Part shown: piece by piece, positions 44,801 to 55,000 of the stretch
Position numbering within the stretch: position 1 is the stretch's first letter
Layout: every line of letters starts with the position of its first letter
Assembly (NCBI GenBank): GCA_951804985.1
Contig: OX638134.1
Location: forward strand, 9,507,017 to 9,571,016
Direction of reading: 5' to 3'
Length of the DNA stretch: 64,000 nucleotides
Source of the DNA: Dryomyza anilis
Taxonomy: Eukaryota; Arthropoda; Insecta; Diptera; Dryomyzidae
Notes under the pieces: model-generated
The model's database searches: none
What the model was told of the DNA's origin: nothing
Seen by the model: only the letters and a program-made list of their open reading frames with translations
Program-made: the position numbers and the translations under genes

Positions 44801-45490
44801 TAGAGAATTTAAATTTGAGAAATAAGTAAATTTCAAAATTGTTTTATGAAAAATATTTGCAATAAAACTAATTATCTTATAGGTGCCTGTCTAATCTAGC
44901 AATTTTTTCTAATATCAATTATTTTTTAACATTTATTTTATTTTTGCAGCTCCAGTTTTATCGCCAGTCTGGGTAGTGCAATTGCGTCGACACCGATCGA
45001 TGTGATACGAGTAAGTATATCATATATAATAACTTTTGCATTTAATTCTTAAATGGTTTTCCTATTTTTTTTTATCTTCAGACGCGTCTTATGAACCAAC
45101 GACATGTGTCCATTGTCAATGGCGTTGCGACGGCGACGACAAGCAGTGCGCGACTCTATGCGGGCAGCTTCGATTGTGCGGTGCAGGTGAGTCATGCATT
45201 GGTTGATCTTTTTTTTTTAAATGATTAGATTGCACTGACCAAAGGTGGATGGTTTGTTTCTTAATTTAAATTTATTTTCAACTATATTTTGTGCATTGTA
45301 ATGGTGACTTAATTGTTTCTATTTATTGTGATTTAATGATTAGCAAATTTAAAAGTATTTGAAACTATTGCAGACCGTACGCAGCGAGGGCATGATGGCG
45401 CTGTACAAAGGTTTCATACCGACCTGGGTGCGCATGGGCCCCTGGAATATAATATTCTTCATAACATATGAACAATTAAAGAAATATTAG
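32801..45490 (+). CDS. Bmcp: Bmcp, brain mitochondrial carrier protein (UCP4/5-like), complete
   Basis: Six exons (32801-32867, 34623-34770, 40101-40520, 44950-45010, 45082-45186, 45374-45490) join in phase into 305 residues, the normal length for the mitochondrial carrier family. The three repeats each carry the signature P-x-D/E-x-x-K/R-x-[10 protein letters not shown] at 26-33, PTDVLKVR at 134-141 and PIDVIRTR at 227-234. The start ([20 protein letters not shown]) and end ([21 protein letters not shown] region) closely match what I remember of Drosophila Bmcp, an inner-membrane carrier of the UCP4/UCP5 branch linked to proton leak and metabolic control. The ATG at 32801 is preceded by TTAAA, a good fly start context. 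No coding defect is seen. Introns 1-3 are inflated by transposons and purine-rich arrays; introns 4 and 5 are short. Confidence 0.96.
33321..34095. mobile_element. hAT-like element with CAGGGAC ends, interrupted by a mariner hairpin
   Basis: Left end cagggactaaaaccc, right end gctgtccctg (complement cagggacagc). Internal GGTTCCG/TTCCGG repeats match the cluster at 14517-15112. The 8-base flanks gttttaag and gtttagac agree at only five positions, so the target duplication is doubtful. The mariner hairpin at 33453-33781 lies inside it. No transposase. Confidence 0.65.
33453..33781. mobile_element. Mariner-type hairpin MITE, copy 1 (Bmcp intron 1)
   Basis: TA flanks both ends. The first 38 bases (aagggtttttcaataagagc onward) match the 3' end of the related transposase-bearing copies; a second end aagggtttttcaacaggg starts at 33491 and begins an inverted repeat whose arms meet around 33610-33650. 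Copy 1's left arm has lost about 14 bases (atatttcttgccgc). Confidence 0.92.
34104..34622. other. Rest of Bmcp intron 1
   Basis: T-rich intron sequence ending in the exon 2 acceptor tract. Nothing further is recognised; 32868-33320 is likewise plain AT-rich intron. Confidence 0.4.
34623..34770 (+). CDS. Bmcp: Bmcp exon 2
   Basis: The acceptor is ttattgcag and the donor GG|GTGCGT, a slightly weak but acceptable donor. The exon encodes residues 23-71 and two bases of Gly72, including the first carrier signature and the matrix loop [20 protein letters not shown]. Confidence 0.94.
34771..35536. other. Bmcp intron 2, 5' part
   Basis: Includes a complex patch at 34850-35000 (gagaccccaaggctaagacc, gaagcacgcgggtgcaaag) with no identified function, then ordinary intron sequence. 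Confidence 0.35.
35537..36240 (+). pseudogene. Degraded non-LTR retrotransposon endonuclease domain
   Basis: Broken frames read, in order, [27 protein letters not shown] then IQE (position of the catalytic glutamate), [45 protein letters not shown] (from a DFNAK-like motif), and [20 protein letters not shown] with IVIDGCHV. These match the order of the exonuclease/endonuclease/phosphatase domain of insect non-LTR elements often annotated as craniofacial development protein 2-like. In-frame stops and frame changes make it dead. A further piece ([22 protein letters not shown]) follows at 37437-37535, beyond the mariner insertion. Confidence 0.75.
36358..37279 (-). mobile_element. Mariner-type element with internally deleted transposase (Bmcp intron 2)
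   Basis: TA-flanked, 922 bp. On the minus strand it begins with the aagggtttttcaacaggg end and ends with the ...ctcttattgaaaaaccctt end, the two ends that the hairpin copies combine. A transposase remnant fills the interior. Its insertion point lies between two parts of the dead endonuclease sequence. Confidence 0.92.
36520..37175 (-). pseudogene. Transposase remnant, IS630-Tc1-mariner superfamily, DD41D-type spacing
   Basis: On the minus strand a start Met and about 20 N-terminal codons (RYTSQQ...[10 protein letters not shown]) run directly into the catalytic core: [13 protein letters not shown] (first Asp), [12 protein letters not shown] (second Asp) and [13 protein letters not shown] (third Asp). 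I count 41 residues between the second and third Asp, the DD41D pattern described for rosa-like elements. The helix-turn-helix DNA-binding region is missing by internal deletion. Two nonsense codons interrupt it: TGA within the first dozen codons and TAG right after FLWGYV. The C-terminus ([18 protein letters not shown]) is intact. Confidence 0.9.
37437..37535 (+). pseudogene. Continuation of the dead non-LTR endonuclease region
   Basis: AAEKVLGF followed by a stop and [16 protein letters not shown] matches the sequence expected just after the endonuclease domain in the same retrotransposon type as 35537-36240. It is in the same orientation on the other side of the mariner copy. Confidence 0.6.
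37800..38001 (-). pseudogene. Degraded non-LTR reverse transcriptase fragment
   Basis: On the minus strand, [13 protein letters not shown]...FINDLM corresponds to the G-VPQGSVLSP-LF-INDL block of non-LTR reverse transcriptases. After a frame change [10 protein letters not shown] corresponds to the catalytic FADD block with Asp replaced by Glu. It is opposite in orientation to the endonuclease remnant, so probably a different element. Confidence 0.75.
38380..39060 (+). pseudogene. Second, unrelated Tc1/mariner-type transposase remnant
   Basis: A broken frame contains [10 protein letters not shown] (helix-turn-helix region), [32 protein letters not shown] and then, after frame changes, [20 protein letters not shown], where the Glu of VERYW fits the third acidic residue of a DDE catalytic triad. 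It ends KFKNLLIKK at 39060. Several stops and shifts show that it is inactive. Confidence 0.75.
39199..39539. mobile_element. Mariner-type hairpin MITE, copy 2 (Bmcp intron 2)
   Basis: 341 bp, TA-flanked, with the same three-end architecture as 33453-33781. The inner arm begins at about 39237. The centre contains the transposase start ATGGAAAGATATACGAGCC. Confidence 0.93.
40101..40520 (+). CDS. Bmcp: Bmcp exon 3
   Basis: The acceptor is tttttatag and the donor AT|GTAAGT. This largest exon encodes residues 73-211: helix 2 ([20 protein letters not shown]), helices 3 and 4, the second carrier signature and the second matrix loop ending [17 protein letters not shown]. Confidence 0.96.
40610..42488. 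repeat. A/C-rich purine-biased array in Bmcp intron 3
   Basis: About 1.9 kb of A-rich sequence with acaaaa/ataaaa units. A higher-order period of roughly 340 bases is visible: aagaaaaatacaatagca with the flanking acaataacacaaataaaagc recurs near 41730 and 42120 and, less exactly, near 43165. Phe-rich minus-strand frames are artefacts. Confidence 0.8.
42489..43047 (+). mobile_element. Mariner-type element with two internal deletions (Bmcp intron 3)
   Basis: 559 bp, TA-flanked, plus orientation. After the 5' end the start ATG region jumps to [20 protein letters not shown] with [13 protein letters not shown] (first catalytic Asp) as far as ITVWCGLW, then jumps to [20 protein letters not shown] and the C-terminus. 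The segment with the second and third catalytic Asp is gone. It interrupts the A-rich array. Confidence 0.93.
43048..43450. repeat. A/C-rich array, continued after the mariner insertion
   Basis: Resumes the same purine-biased units (acgaaagaaaaatataatag, caaaaccaaaagaaaaataa) seen at 40610-42488, consistent with the mariner having inserted into the array. Confidence 0.8.
43631..43970. mobile_element. Mariner-type hairpin MITE, copy 3 (Bmcp intron 3)
   Basis: 340 bp, TA-flanked, the same architecture: 3'-end segment, then an inverted repeat of the 5' end with the first transposase codons ([19 protein letters not shown]) at the centre. Arms are nearly identical to copy 2. Confidence 0.94.
44329..44799. 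mobile_element. Terminal-inverted-repeat element with 5-bp flanking repeat gtaga
   Basis: Left end gcagagagtatatatttgat..., right end ...aatgtatactctctgc; arms of about 30 bases match with few differences and are flanked by gtaga on both sides. Inner inverted segments cattggttatgtggaaattg and caattccacataaccaatg lie at about 44504 and 44718. A segment at 44384-44470 is the reverse complement of part of the 488-bp tandem unit at 49164-50660. Confidence 0.78.
44950..45010 (+). CDS. Bmcp: Bmcp exon 4
   Basis: The acceptor is tttttgcag and the donor is CGA|GTAAGT. It encodes residues 213-232 (helix 5, [20 protein letters not shown]), with the third carrier signature running across the next junction. 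Confidence 0.94.
45082..45186 (+). CDS. Bmcp: Bmcp exon 5
   Basis: The acceptor is atcttcag and the donor is CAG|GTGAGT; exactly 35 codons in phase 0. It encodes [15 protein letters not shown], an Ala/Thr-rich insert, and [10 protein letters not shown], the third matrix loop. Confidence 0.94.
45374..45490 (+). CDS. Bmcp: Bmcp exon 6 and stop
   Basis: The acceptor is ctattgcag; 38 codons and TAG at 45488-45490. It encodes [20 protein letters not shown] and helix 6, ending EQLKKY. Confidence 0.95.
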   Translation, partial: TVRSEGMMALYKGFIPTWVRMGPWNIIFFITYEQLKKY

Positions 45491-45738
45491 CAGTACAAGC
45501 AACATTTAACTGTTAGGATAGCATAATTTAATTATAAAATTTATATATATATATTTAAATTTAACAGTTGAAGCAGCCTAAACCAAATTATACTTATGCA
45601 TAAGCTGAGGCTTTATTAGGTATAAAACTAACAAATATGACTGTGTTAAAAATTAAGTGAAATATTGAAATTTAAAAAAAAAAACAAAGTGCATTCAATA
45701 TAGATTACATATTTTTTGTACATGTTTTAAGTAGCTTT

Positions 45739-45744
45739 AATAAA
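45739..45744 (+). terminator. Candidate polyadenylation signal of Bmcp
   Basis: AATAAA lies about 250 bases after the Bmcp stop, in ctttaataaaagaaac. AATAAA is frequent by chance in this AT-rich DNA, so this is only the first plausible site. Confidence 0.35.
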
Positions 45745-45849
45745 AGAAACTGTATTTATTTTAAGTAGTTTAAAAATTAACTAAGCTAAAAAATATTTAA
45801 ATACAAATTTAAATATTAAATACGTATCTTATTTAAAAATTTATTTAAT

Positions 45850-46930
45850 TTTAATGTTTATTTAATTTAGATAAAAATTTAATTTAAATATTTATTTAAA
45901 TTAAATATTTATTTAAATTAAATAAGTATTTATTTTAAATACGTTTTTCTGTTAAATACATATTGAACTTAAATTAAATATACATTTAAATTAAATACAT
46001 ATTTAATTCAAAAACGTATTTAATTTAAATACGTATTTAATTTAAATACGTTTTAATTTTAATACGTATTTAATTTAAATAAGTATTTAATTTTAATACC
46101 TATTTAATTTAAATACGTATTTAATTTAAATATGTATTTAATTTAAATGTATATTTAATTTAAATACGTAAATTAAATATGTATTTAAATTAAATACGTA
46201 TTAAAATTAAATACGTATTTAAATTAAATACGTATTTAAATTAAATACGTATTTAATTTTAATACGTATTTAATTTAATACGTATTTAATTTACGTATTT
46301 AAATTAAATACGTATTTAATTTAAATATGTATTTAATTTAAATGTATATTTAATTAAAATACGTAAATTAATTATGTATTTAAATTAAATACGTATTAAA
46401 ATTGAATACGTATTTAAATTAAATATACATTTAATTTAAATACATATTTAATTTAAATATGTATTTAATTTAAATACGTATTTAATTTAAATTCGTATTT
46501 AATTTAAATACGTATTTAATTTTAATACGTATTTAATTTAAATACGTATTTAAATTAAATACGTATTAAAATTAAATACGAATATTAATTTTAATACGTA
46601 TTTAATTTAAAAACGTATTTGATTTAAACACTTATTTAATTAAAATACGCATTTAATTTAAATACATACTTAATTTAAATACGTATATAATTTAAATACG
46701 TTTTTAATTTAAATTCGTATTTAATTTAAATACGTATTTAATTTAAATACGTTTTTTATTTAAGTACGTATTTAATTTAAATACGTTTTTAATTTAAATA
46801 CGTATTTAATTTAAATACATATTTAATTTAAATGCGTTTTTAATTTAAATACATATTAGTTTTAAATATGTATTTAATTTAAATACGTATAATATTTAAA
46901 AATGCTTTTTATTTAAATACGTATTTAAAT
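45850..46930. repeat. Palindromic array, unit aaatacgtatttaattt
   Basis: About 1.1 kb of 16-19-base units in which AAATACGTATTT and AATTTAAATT are each self-complementary; about 55 units. It lies 360 bases past the Bmcp stop. Confidence 0.92.
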
Positions 46931-49163
46931 TGAATTTTTTAAAATATTTTAAAAATCTTATTAAATTTATTGAATTTTTTTTTATATTATAATAAATATA
47001 TTTTTTATAATATAAAAAATAAACAGCGACGCCGCAAAATTATCTTTGCATAGTTTATAATTTAACTAGTGAAATATTTTTATTTTCGATTTATTTTAGT
47101 TATTTTGCGTATTTTAAGATTTTTGCATTTGGTTGCAATTGTTGGCATTATGCAGTTGTTATTTTAGGACAAAATGTAATTAAAATAATGAAATAAATAT
47201 TTATTTTATGCTGAGTGAAAACGAACAATTAGTTTTAGATTTTTTTTTGCAAAAGAATTTGTTGTTAATTTTGTATTACGTTTATATTAAATACAGTGTA
47301 AATTGATTAAAAATATTCTAAATAAATAAATTTATTTATTATTATAAATATTTAATTTAAAATATGTAATTTGAAAGATTTAATTTCAATATAAATTTGA
47401 AATATGTATTTTAAAATATCTGTTTTTCATTATTTGAAGTTATAATTTGCAATAACTGAATACAAAATATTTGCAAGCATTGTTATATTTAATTAATAAA
47501 AATCAAAATATGTATTAGTTTAGTTTTAAAAAAATATTAAATTTTTTTTTTTAAATAAACATTGAAATCTCAAAACTAAATATATGTTTGTGCATATTTA
47601 ACAAATATATTTTTAATTAATAATTAAAATATTTAAGGCACAGCATAAGCTTTGCCGAAAATCATTAAAAAAAAAATAAAGCTGAGTACGCTAAATGATA
47701 AAAGGTTTTTTTCTTTAATTGTCAAGTAAAATCTATGCTTTGTAACAAATTATCTTATGTCTCATTTATACTAAATAGAAGAAATATTAGGGTGAATGTT
47801 TTCAGCATATGTGGTGTGTTCAGTGTAAGTTAATTTACGTTGAGTTCAGTTCAATGCAAAATTAAATACATGAGGTGTGTTCAGTCAAACATTCGAAATT
47901 TACGATATTATAGTTTGTACACAAACCACATAATTTTACTTTTTTTAAGATTATGAAAACGCATTATTATTATCAATGAATTTTTAATAGATTTTTGTGG
48001 TTAAAAATTCAAAAGTTTTAAATAAAAACGTAAACAAAAATAATGCGCATGAATTTGACCCTAAAAGCAAACAAATAGTAGTATAAAACTAGTTTTTGTA
48101 TTTTCCTTAAATAGTCAGTTAATTTCCCTAAAAAACCTTGAAAATTTCACTAAAATCGCTTAAAGCGTTCAAAAGTTATAAATAAAAACGTAAATAATAT
48201 GAAGGCAATTGAATTTCGTTATCCCGAAAAGTATGCAACGTATTTTCAATAAATTAAGTCAAGACACAAACCCACATTTTTTCCTCATAGCCGAGACACA
48301 CACATTCGGTTGCTACCTACTACTTTTTCTGCGCGCCTGGTATTTCAGAAAAGGCGGCTGACCAGATTTCAGCCGACTGCGCTGCCCAAAATATTTTTTT
48401 TCAATCGGAACTTGCTGCTGTTTCTGTTCGCCTGGTATTTTGACAAATTTCAGCGATTTTGATTTTTTTTCCCAATAAAATCGACCATCTAACAAAGAAG
48501 TTTCAAGATGCGTTGAATATTTTTCTTAATAAAAACTGAACGCATCAACCGATTTGCATGAAATTTGGACTTAATAATCTTAAAATATTGCGGATTATGA
48601 AAAATATAAAAGAGGCGATGTTGGCGCACAGCCACGCCTATTATTTGCAATTAAATTAGGTTATGTGCAAAAATTATGACAATTATTTTTACATTTTGAT
48701 TTTTATAATTTTAACCTATGAGCCGATTGTTATAAAATTTGGCAGCATTGCTGTAAATGATTTGTGCTAAAATACAAAAATACAACTTTTAAAATTTATG
48801 TATGCATAAGTTTACAATATGCAATCAAATTTTGTTATTCGATATTTTCATATATTTATTTATAGAAATCGAACGGTTTGAGCGATTTTAATAAAATTTG
48901 CACTAATGAATAGTTAAATGTTTATTTCTGCTGAGAAAAATCTAAAAGCTAGAAATAACGATCAAGAACGAATATTTTTTTTAAGTCGAAAAAATGTATG
49001 TGAAATTTATACTATTTTCATATAATTAATGTTTATTTATTAACCGATATGCAAAATATTTTACAGCATTGTTGCCAGACTTCAGTTCTAATTAATAAAA
49101 CTATTTTGGTTAAAATCGGTTAATGCGTTTAAAAGTTATAATCAAAAATCGTACAGCTTCTAA
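46931..49163. other. Intergenic AT-rich DNA with one complex patch
   Basis: At 48270-48500 a patch of normal composition contains two copies of cgcctggtatttc/cgcctggtattttgac and aaatttcagc-type repeats; its 60-codon minus-strand frame has no recognisable product. Elsewhere repeated phrases (aaaagttataaataaaaacg, ttaaagcgttcaaaagt) hint at old diverged copies of the 488-bp unit. Confidence 0.4.
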
Positions 49164-50660
49164 AAAAAATAGTTTTAGGTACATAAAATCATAGTTCTTG
49201 GGAATATTTATATGAAATTCGGTTCCGCAGTTCCACTCGACATTTCCGACAAGAAAAACTATATCTCATTTAGTTTACTCAAAATTTTTTTTATTGCATT
49301 TTTAGAAAGTAAGTAAGTGGTTAGTTAGCCCATTCTTTTTTATTGATTTTCGGTAAAATTTTACAACTTGATTTTTCAACGGTTTTTAAATCAGTTTTAT
49401 TTGCTGAGCTCGAAACTGAAAACCATTTTGCTCTATCTTGTATAGTTTTGGCACTATACTCTGATGTTTCAACGTTGGAGTTACTTTTTTTTGAGATTAT
49501 GCACTATACATTATTATTTTTAACTCGATCAATTTTTAATAGATTTTCGTGATTAATATCTTATTTGATGCAGCAACATCTAAAGTTTCATTCGAAAATA
49601 CTGAATAAATTTAAAAGATCGAAAATTTAATAAAAATTATACACAAAAGACACCTTCAAAAAAAGAGTTTTTGGTCTATAAAATCATAGTTCTGAGGAAT
49701 ATTTATATAAAATTCGGTTCCGCTGTTCCACTCGTCATTCCCTACAAGGTAAACAATATCTCATTTAGTTTACTCAACATTTTTTTTATTGCGTTTTTAG
49801 AAAGTAAGTGGTTAGCCCATCCTATTTTACTGATTTTCGGTAAAATTTTACAACTCTATTTTTTAACGGTTTTTAGATCAGTTTTATTTGCTGAGCTCGA
49901 ATCTGAAAACCATTTTGCTCTAATATGTATAGTTTTGGTACTATACTCAGTTGTTTCAACGTTGGAATTACTTTTTTTTTGAGATTATGCACTATACATT
50001 ATTATTTTTAACTCTATCAATTTTTAATAGATTTTCGTGATTAATATCTTATTTGATGCAGCAACATCTAAAGTTTCATTCGAAAATACTGAATAAATTT
50101 AAAAGATCGAAAATTTAATAAAAATTATACACAAAAGACACCTTCAAAAAAACAGTTTTTGGTCTATAAAATCATAGTTCTGAGGAATATTTATATAAAA
50201 TTCGGTTCCGCTGTTCCACTCGTCATTCCCTACAAGGTAAACAATATCTCATTTAGTTTACTCAACATTTTTTTTATTGCGTTTTTAGAAAGTAAGTGGT
50301 TAGCCCATCCTATTTTACTGATTTTCGGTAAAATTTTACAACTCTATTTTTTAACGGTTTTTAGATCAGTTTTATTTGCTGAGCTCGAATCTGAAAACCA
50401 TTTTGCTCTATCATGTATAGTTTTCGCACTATACTCAGTTGTTTCAAGGATGAACAGAAGTTTTGGTTCGATTTTATGAAAATACATTATTATTTTTAAC
50501 TCGATCAATTTTTAATAGATTTTCGTGATTAATATCTTATTTGATGCAGCAACATCTAATGTTTCATTAGAAAATACAGAAATAATTTTAAAGTTTGAAA
50601 AATTTACAAAATTGATAGACAAACCACACCTTCCAAAAAACAGTTTTTGGTTCATAAAAT
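49164..50660. repeat. 488-bp tandem repeat, three copies
   Basis: The phrase ataaaatcatagttct occurs at about 49185, 49677 and 50165. Copies 2 and 3 are almost identical over about 450 bases; copy 1 is diverged. Short open frames of 69-106 codons in each copy are AT-rich and unrelated to known proteins. Confidence 0.93.
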
Positions 50661-52030
50661 CAAATTCAAAAGGGTAAATAAAATAGAATTCAATAGAATA
50701 AAATTGAAATTATCACCTACATAATCGGCTTTAACTAAATTTGTTCAAATAAATACAATTTTTGCGCTTTTTATTAGTTATTCTGATTATTTTTCTTCAT
50801 TTAATTATATTCATAGCATATTTAACGCATTTTAAAATGCTTATGTCAATGAAATGAAGCAGTATTTAGTACATATATATTTTAATTATGCATTTTATTC
50901 ATACGATTATTAGTCTATATATTTTTACAATATTTAATACAATATATGATTTACTTAGTAATCATCAATTCGTTGAAAGAGTTGATTGCATTGGCTTAGT
51001 TTAGAAGTGTTCTATACATGCGTGTGTGTGTATTTATCGTTGATTTTTTTAATATTTTAATAATTAATATTTTAAAATATTTTATTTTGCATTAGAGCAT
51101 TTTATTACTACGTACAGTAAACAGTGTAAAACATAGTGTAGAAATGTTATTGTATATAAACAGTTTTTCGTTTTTATTTTTTTTGTTAAGTGTAAAATTG
51201 TACTTAAATTTAGTTTTATATAGTTTAGTATATAGTTTTATTTTGTTTTATTTTATGTATTATAAAATATTATTAAAAGTTTTATTTTATAGTAAGTAAT
51301 ATGTATATATATTGTGTATATAGAATGTGGGCTAATATTTCTCAAAGTCAATTTTATTGCTTGTCTCATTTACTTAAAGCTAAGCGCTACTATAAACGTA
51401 CTTAAAATTAAATGAAAACATAGTACTTAGCAAATGAAAATCTTAAAATTAGCAGCTAATTTAGTTTTAAACATGCTATAGTTTTTATATATATATTACT
51501 ATATAATATAAGATTAATGCTAATTGATAAACGTATGGAATATAAGTCAAGAAATGCATTTTAATAAAATTTTAAATTGAAAATTGAGCATGTTTATACT
51601 CAGTGAAATTGTAAAAATGTTATTATTTATTATTAAAACACTCGCTGACTTATAAACCATGCAGTTTATATTATTTTTTATATGTTTTTACGCATACATC
51701 GTGTGCATTAATTCAGAAGAATTCATTTTGAGCTAACAATTTTGGGCTTTTACTGTGTATTTTTTTTTGTTTTGTTCGTTACTACGTTTTAATTGCAATA
51801 GAGTGATAATGTTTTGTGTGTATTTTTATTTTGTTTTACTGGCAGAAATTAAAAATTTATTCAAAAAAGCATTTTAAAAAGTACGGTTAAGATATATCAT
51901 TTTTTGGCACAAATCTTTTTTTTTCCAATAATAATAATAATAATTATTAATTTAAAATTGTCAAATTTTATATATTTTAATTTAAAATATAATTTTGGAC
52001 GGCATGCCTGTGTTGGAGGGTATTTGTATG
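50661..52030. other. Intergenic AT-rich DNA, nothing recognised
   Basis: No array, frame or RNA signal is apparent beyond homopolymer runs. Confidence 0.45.
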
Positions 52031-52039
52031 ATGGATGTC

Positions 52040-55000
52040 TGTTAAAGTGCGCCGCAGTTTAAAGTTCTAACAGTTATTTAACCAAAAAAAAACTGTTAGT
52101 GTACATATTAAACTTAATTCTTGTAAGTTATTAAAATTTTAAGTAGTTCAAATTATTTTTTAAAATATTAAATGGAATAATTTTAAAATAAAAAATCATA
52201 TTAAATAATAATAAAATTTAGCACATTCTCAAACTTAATGTTAAACTCAACTGTTAAATTTGGTGTTTTTTTTTTAACAAAATTAAAATAAAAACTGATC
52301 TGTTCTTTTAATGCTAAAAGATTAAAATTTACTTGTGCATGCCGAAAAAATTAACAGACTTCTGTTAAGCTAATAAAATGGTTTGTGAAAATGCTAAATT
52401 AACATGTTAACATAATTCTTGTAAGTAAGTATAATTTTAAATAGTTCAAATTATTATTTTTCTAATTTTAAATTGCATTATTTTTATATAATAAATCATA
52501 TTAAATCAGACGCAATCTAGCACATTATCAAATTATGTTAAGTTAACAGAGACACGCCTTAAACTTAACAAACAATGTTAAACTCAACTGTTAAATTTGG
52601 TGTTTTTTTTTAAATTAAAATAAATAAAAAAAAATCATTTAAAAGAGTAAGATTTACTTATGTATGCCGAAAAAATTAACAGAGTTCTGTTAAGCAAATG
52701 CAATGGATTGTGAAAATGCTAAATTAACATGTTAACATAATTCTTGTAAGTAACTTTACTTTAGTTCTAATTATTATTTTTCTAATTTAAATTTTCATAA
52801 TTTTACAATAAATCATATAAAAATTACAAAATTTCGCACATTATCAAATTATGTTATGTTAACAGAGACACGCCTTAAACTTAACAGACAATGTTAAATT
52901 CAACTGTTTAAATTTGTACTTGTTAACCTAATTAGAATTCAATTAAAAAGCGATCTATTACTATGTTGAATTATTGTGCATGACGAAAAAATTAACAGAG
53001 CTCTGTTAAGCCAATAAAGCGGTTTGTGAAAATGCTATATTATTAAAAAGGAAAAATCTTGGTTTAAGTACATGCTTAATAATTGAAATACCCAGCTCAA
53101 AATTTACTAAACAGCACAAATACTTCATAATCAACCCAATTCTAAATAAATACTAGCATACATTATTTTTGGTTGAAAAAAAAGCTCTGTATGTAAATTC
53201 AATACAAAGCTTTTTTCTCCCAACAATTTCTCCCAAATATTTGTGGAAGTATTTATATAGAATTGGGCTGAGTATCTCGTAGGAATTTGAAGTGCATAAG
53301 CTCGTCAATGAAGACTAGTCAGAAACTGTTCGGTTTAGGTTACTTGATCATGTAACATGGTTTTTGTATCTGATAAATGAATGATGTATTTAATCTTATC
53401 ATTTAAAAAGGTATAAAATTGAAATTTAAGGAAAAATTTATGATAATACGAAAGTTAAAATGATCTTTGTTAAACGAATTGTACATTCTAGAAGTTACCA
53501 GATCACTGTAAAGTCAATAACTTGGTTTGTAAACATTGGTTTGTAAACTATTGGTTTGTAAACTATTATATTTTTTATATTATAAAAAATAAATAAAATA
53601 AATTTATAATCTTTTTTTTTTAAAAAAGGAAAAAATAGATAATTAAGACAAAATTAATAAAAACAAGTGATGATTTCATATAACAATAAATTGGAAATTC
53701 TAGAAGAGAAGTTATCAGATCACTGTAAAATCAATAATTTGGTTTGTAAACATGCTAATTTTACAAACTATTATATATCGTCGTAGTAGAACTAAAGGTC
53801 ACCAAATACATTTGTATGAAAATCTTACATTTCAACTTTATTGCTCATTATTACAAAAAGTAATTGATGTAATTTTAAAGTTTAAATACCAATTGATAGA
53901 TTCACATTTTCTTATCATTTGGTACAAATATTGAGCTCATCAATCATAAATTGAAAGATGTATAAAGGTTTTTGCAAAGGAACAGCTAGCATTTTGAAAA
54001 TGTAGTTGGTGACTTTTAGTTCTACAACGACGATATTTTATGTTATAAAAAATAATAAAATAAAATTTAAACAAAAGATAAAGTGAAGTAAAGAAAAGAT
54101 AAATACAAAAAATAATGATTTTGTATAGAGTGGACAAAATAATTAAATTTAAAATATCTGTATTAAACGAACGGTTGAAAATACATTAACGGACCTCTTT
54201 TAAGCATATGAAATGATTTTTGTACACGCTAAATTTAAATGTATTTAATCTTTTCATTTTGTAAAAAGCATAACATAAAGATTAATAAAAAGAAATGATG
54301 ATTTTTGTGTAGAGTTAAATTAGAAATGCAAATTTAAAGATTTACATTAATTATATACTTTGAAATGAAGTTAACAGATTTCTGTAAAGTCAATAACATG
54401 GTTTGTATATGTGCTAAATTGGATATAACAAGATAAATGTTTTTATACTGCAAAAAAATAATAAAATAAAATAAAAGAAAATAGTAAAAGAAATAAATAA
54501 AGAATGCATTTATAAAGAGTTAAATTAGAAATGCAATTTAATGGATTTACATTAACCGAACTACCAGAGAGATGCTAAGACAGTTCTGTTAAGCTTATAA
54601 CATGGTTTGAACTAATGCTAAAAACGAAGTATTTAATATGTTCAATATAAAAAAATACATTGAAATCAAAAAAACAAATAAAAATTAAAGAAAAATTAAT
54701 AAAAAATATGTCATCACAATTTTTAGAGTGAAATAAGGTGTGACATTTAAAAGATTTACAGTAAGCTAACTGTCAAAAAGAAGTTAACAGAGATCTGTTA
54801 TTTCAACAGCATGGTTTGTGTAAATGATAAATTTGTGTAAATGATAAACAAGATAAATGATTTTATATTGCAAAAAAATAATAAAATAAAAGAAAATAGT
54901 AGAAGAAATAAAGAATGCATTTATAAAGAGTTAAATTAGAAATGCAATTTAATGGATTTACATTAATCGAACTACCAGAAAGATGCTAAGACAGATCTGT

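Noticed and set aside
49343..50479. Frames of 69, 103 and 106 codons repeated in the 488-bp units
   Set aside because: They are AT-rich and change length between copies through stops, with no family resemblance. They repeat because the DNA repeats.
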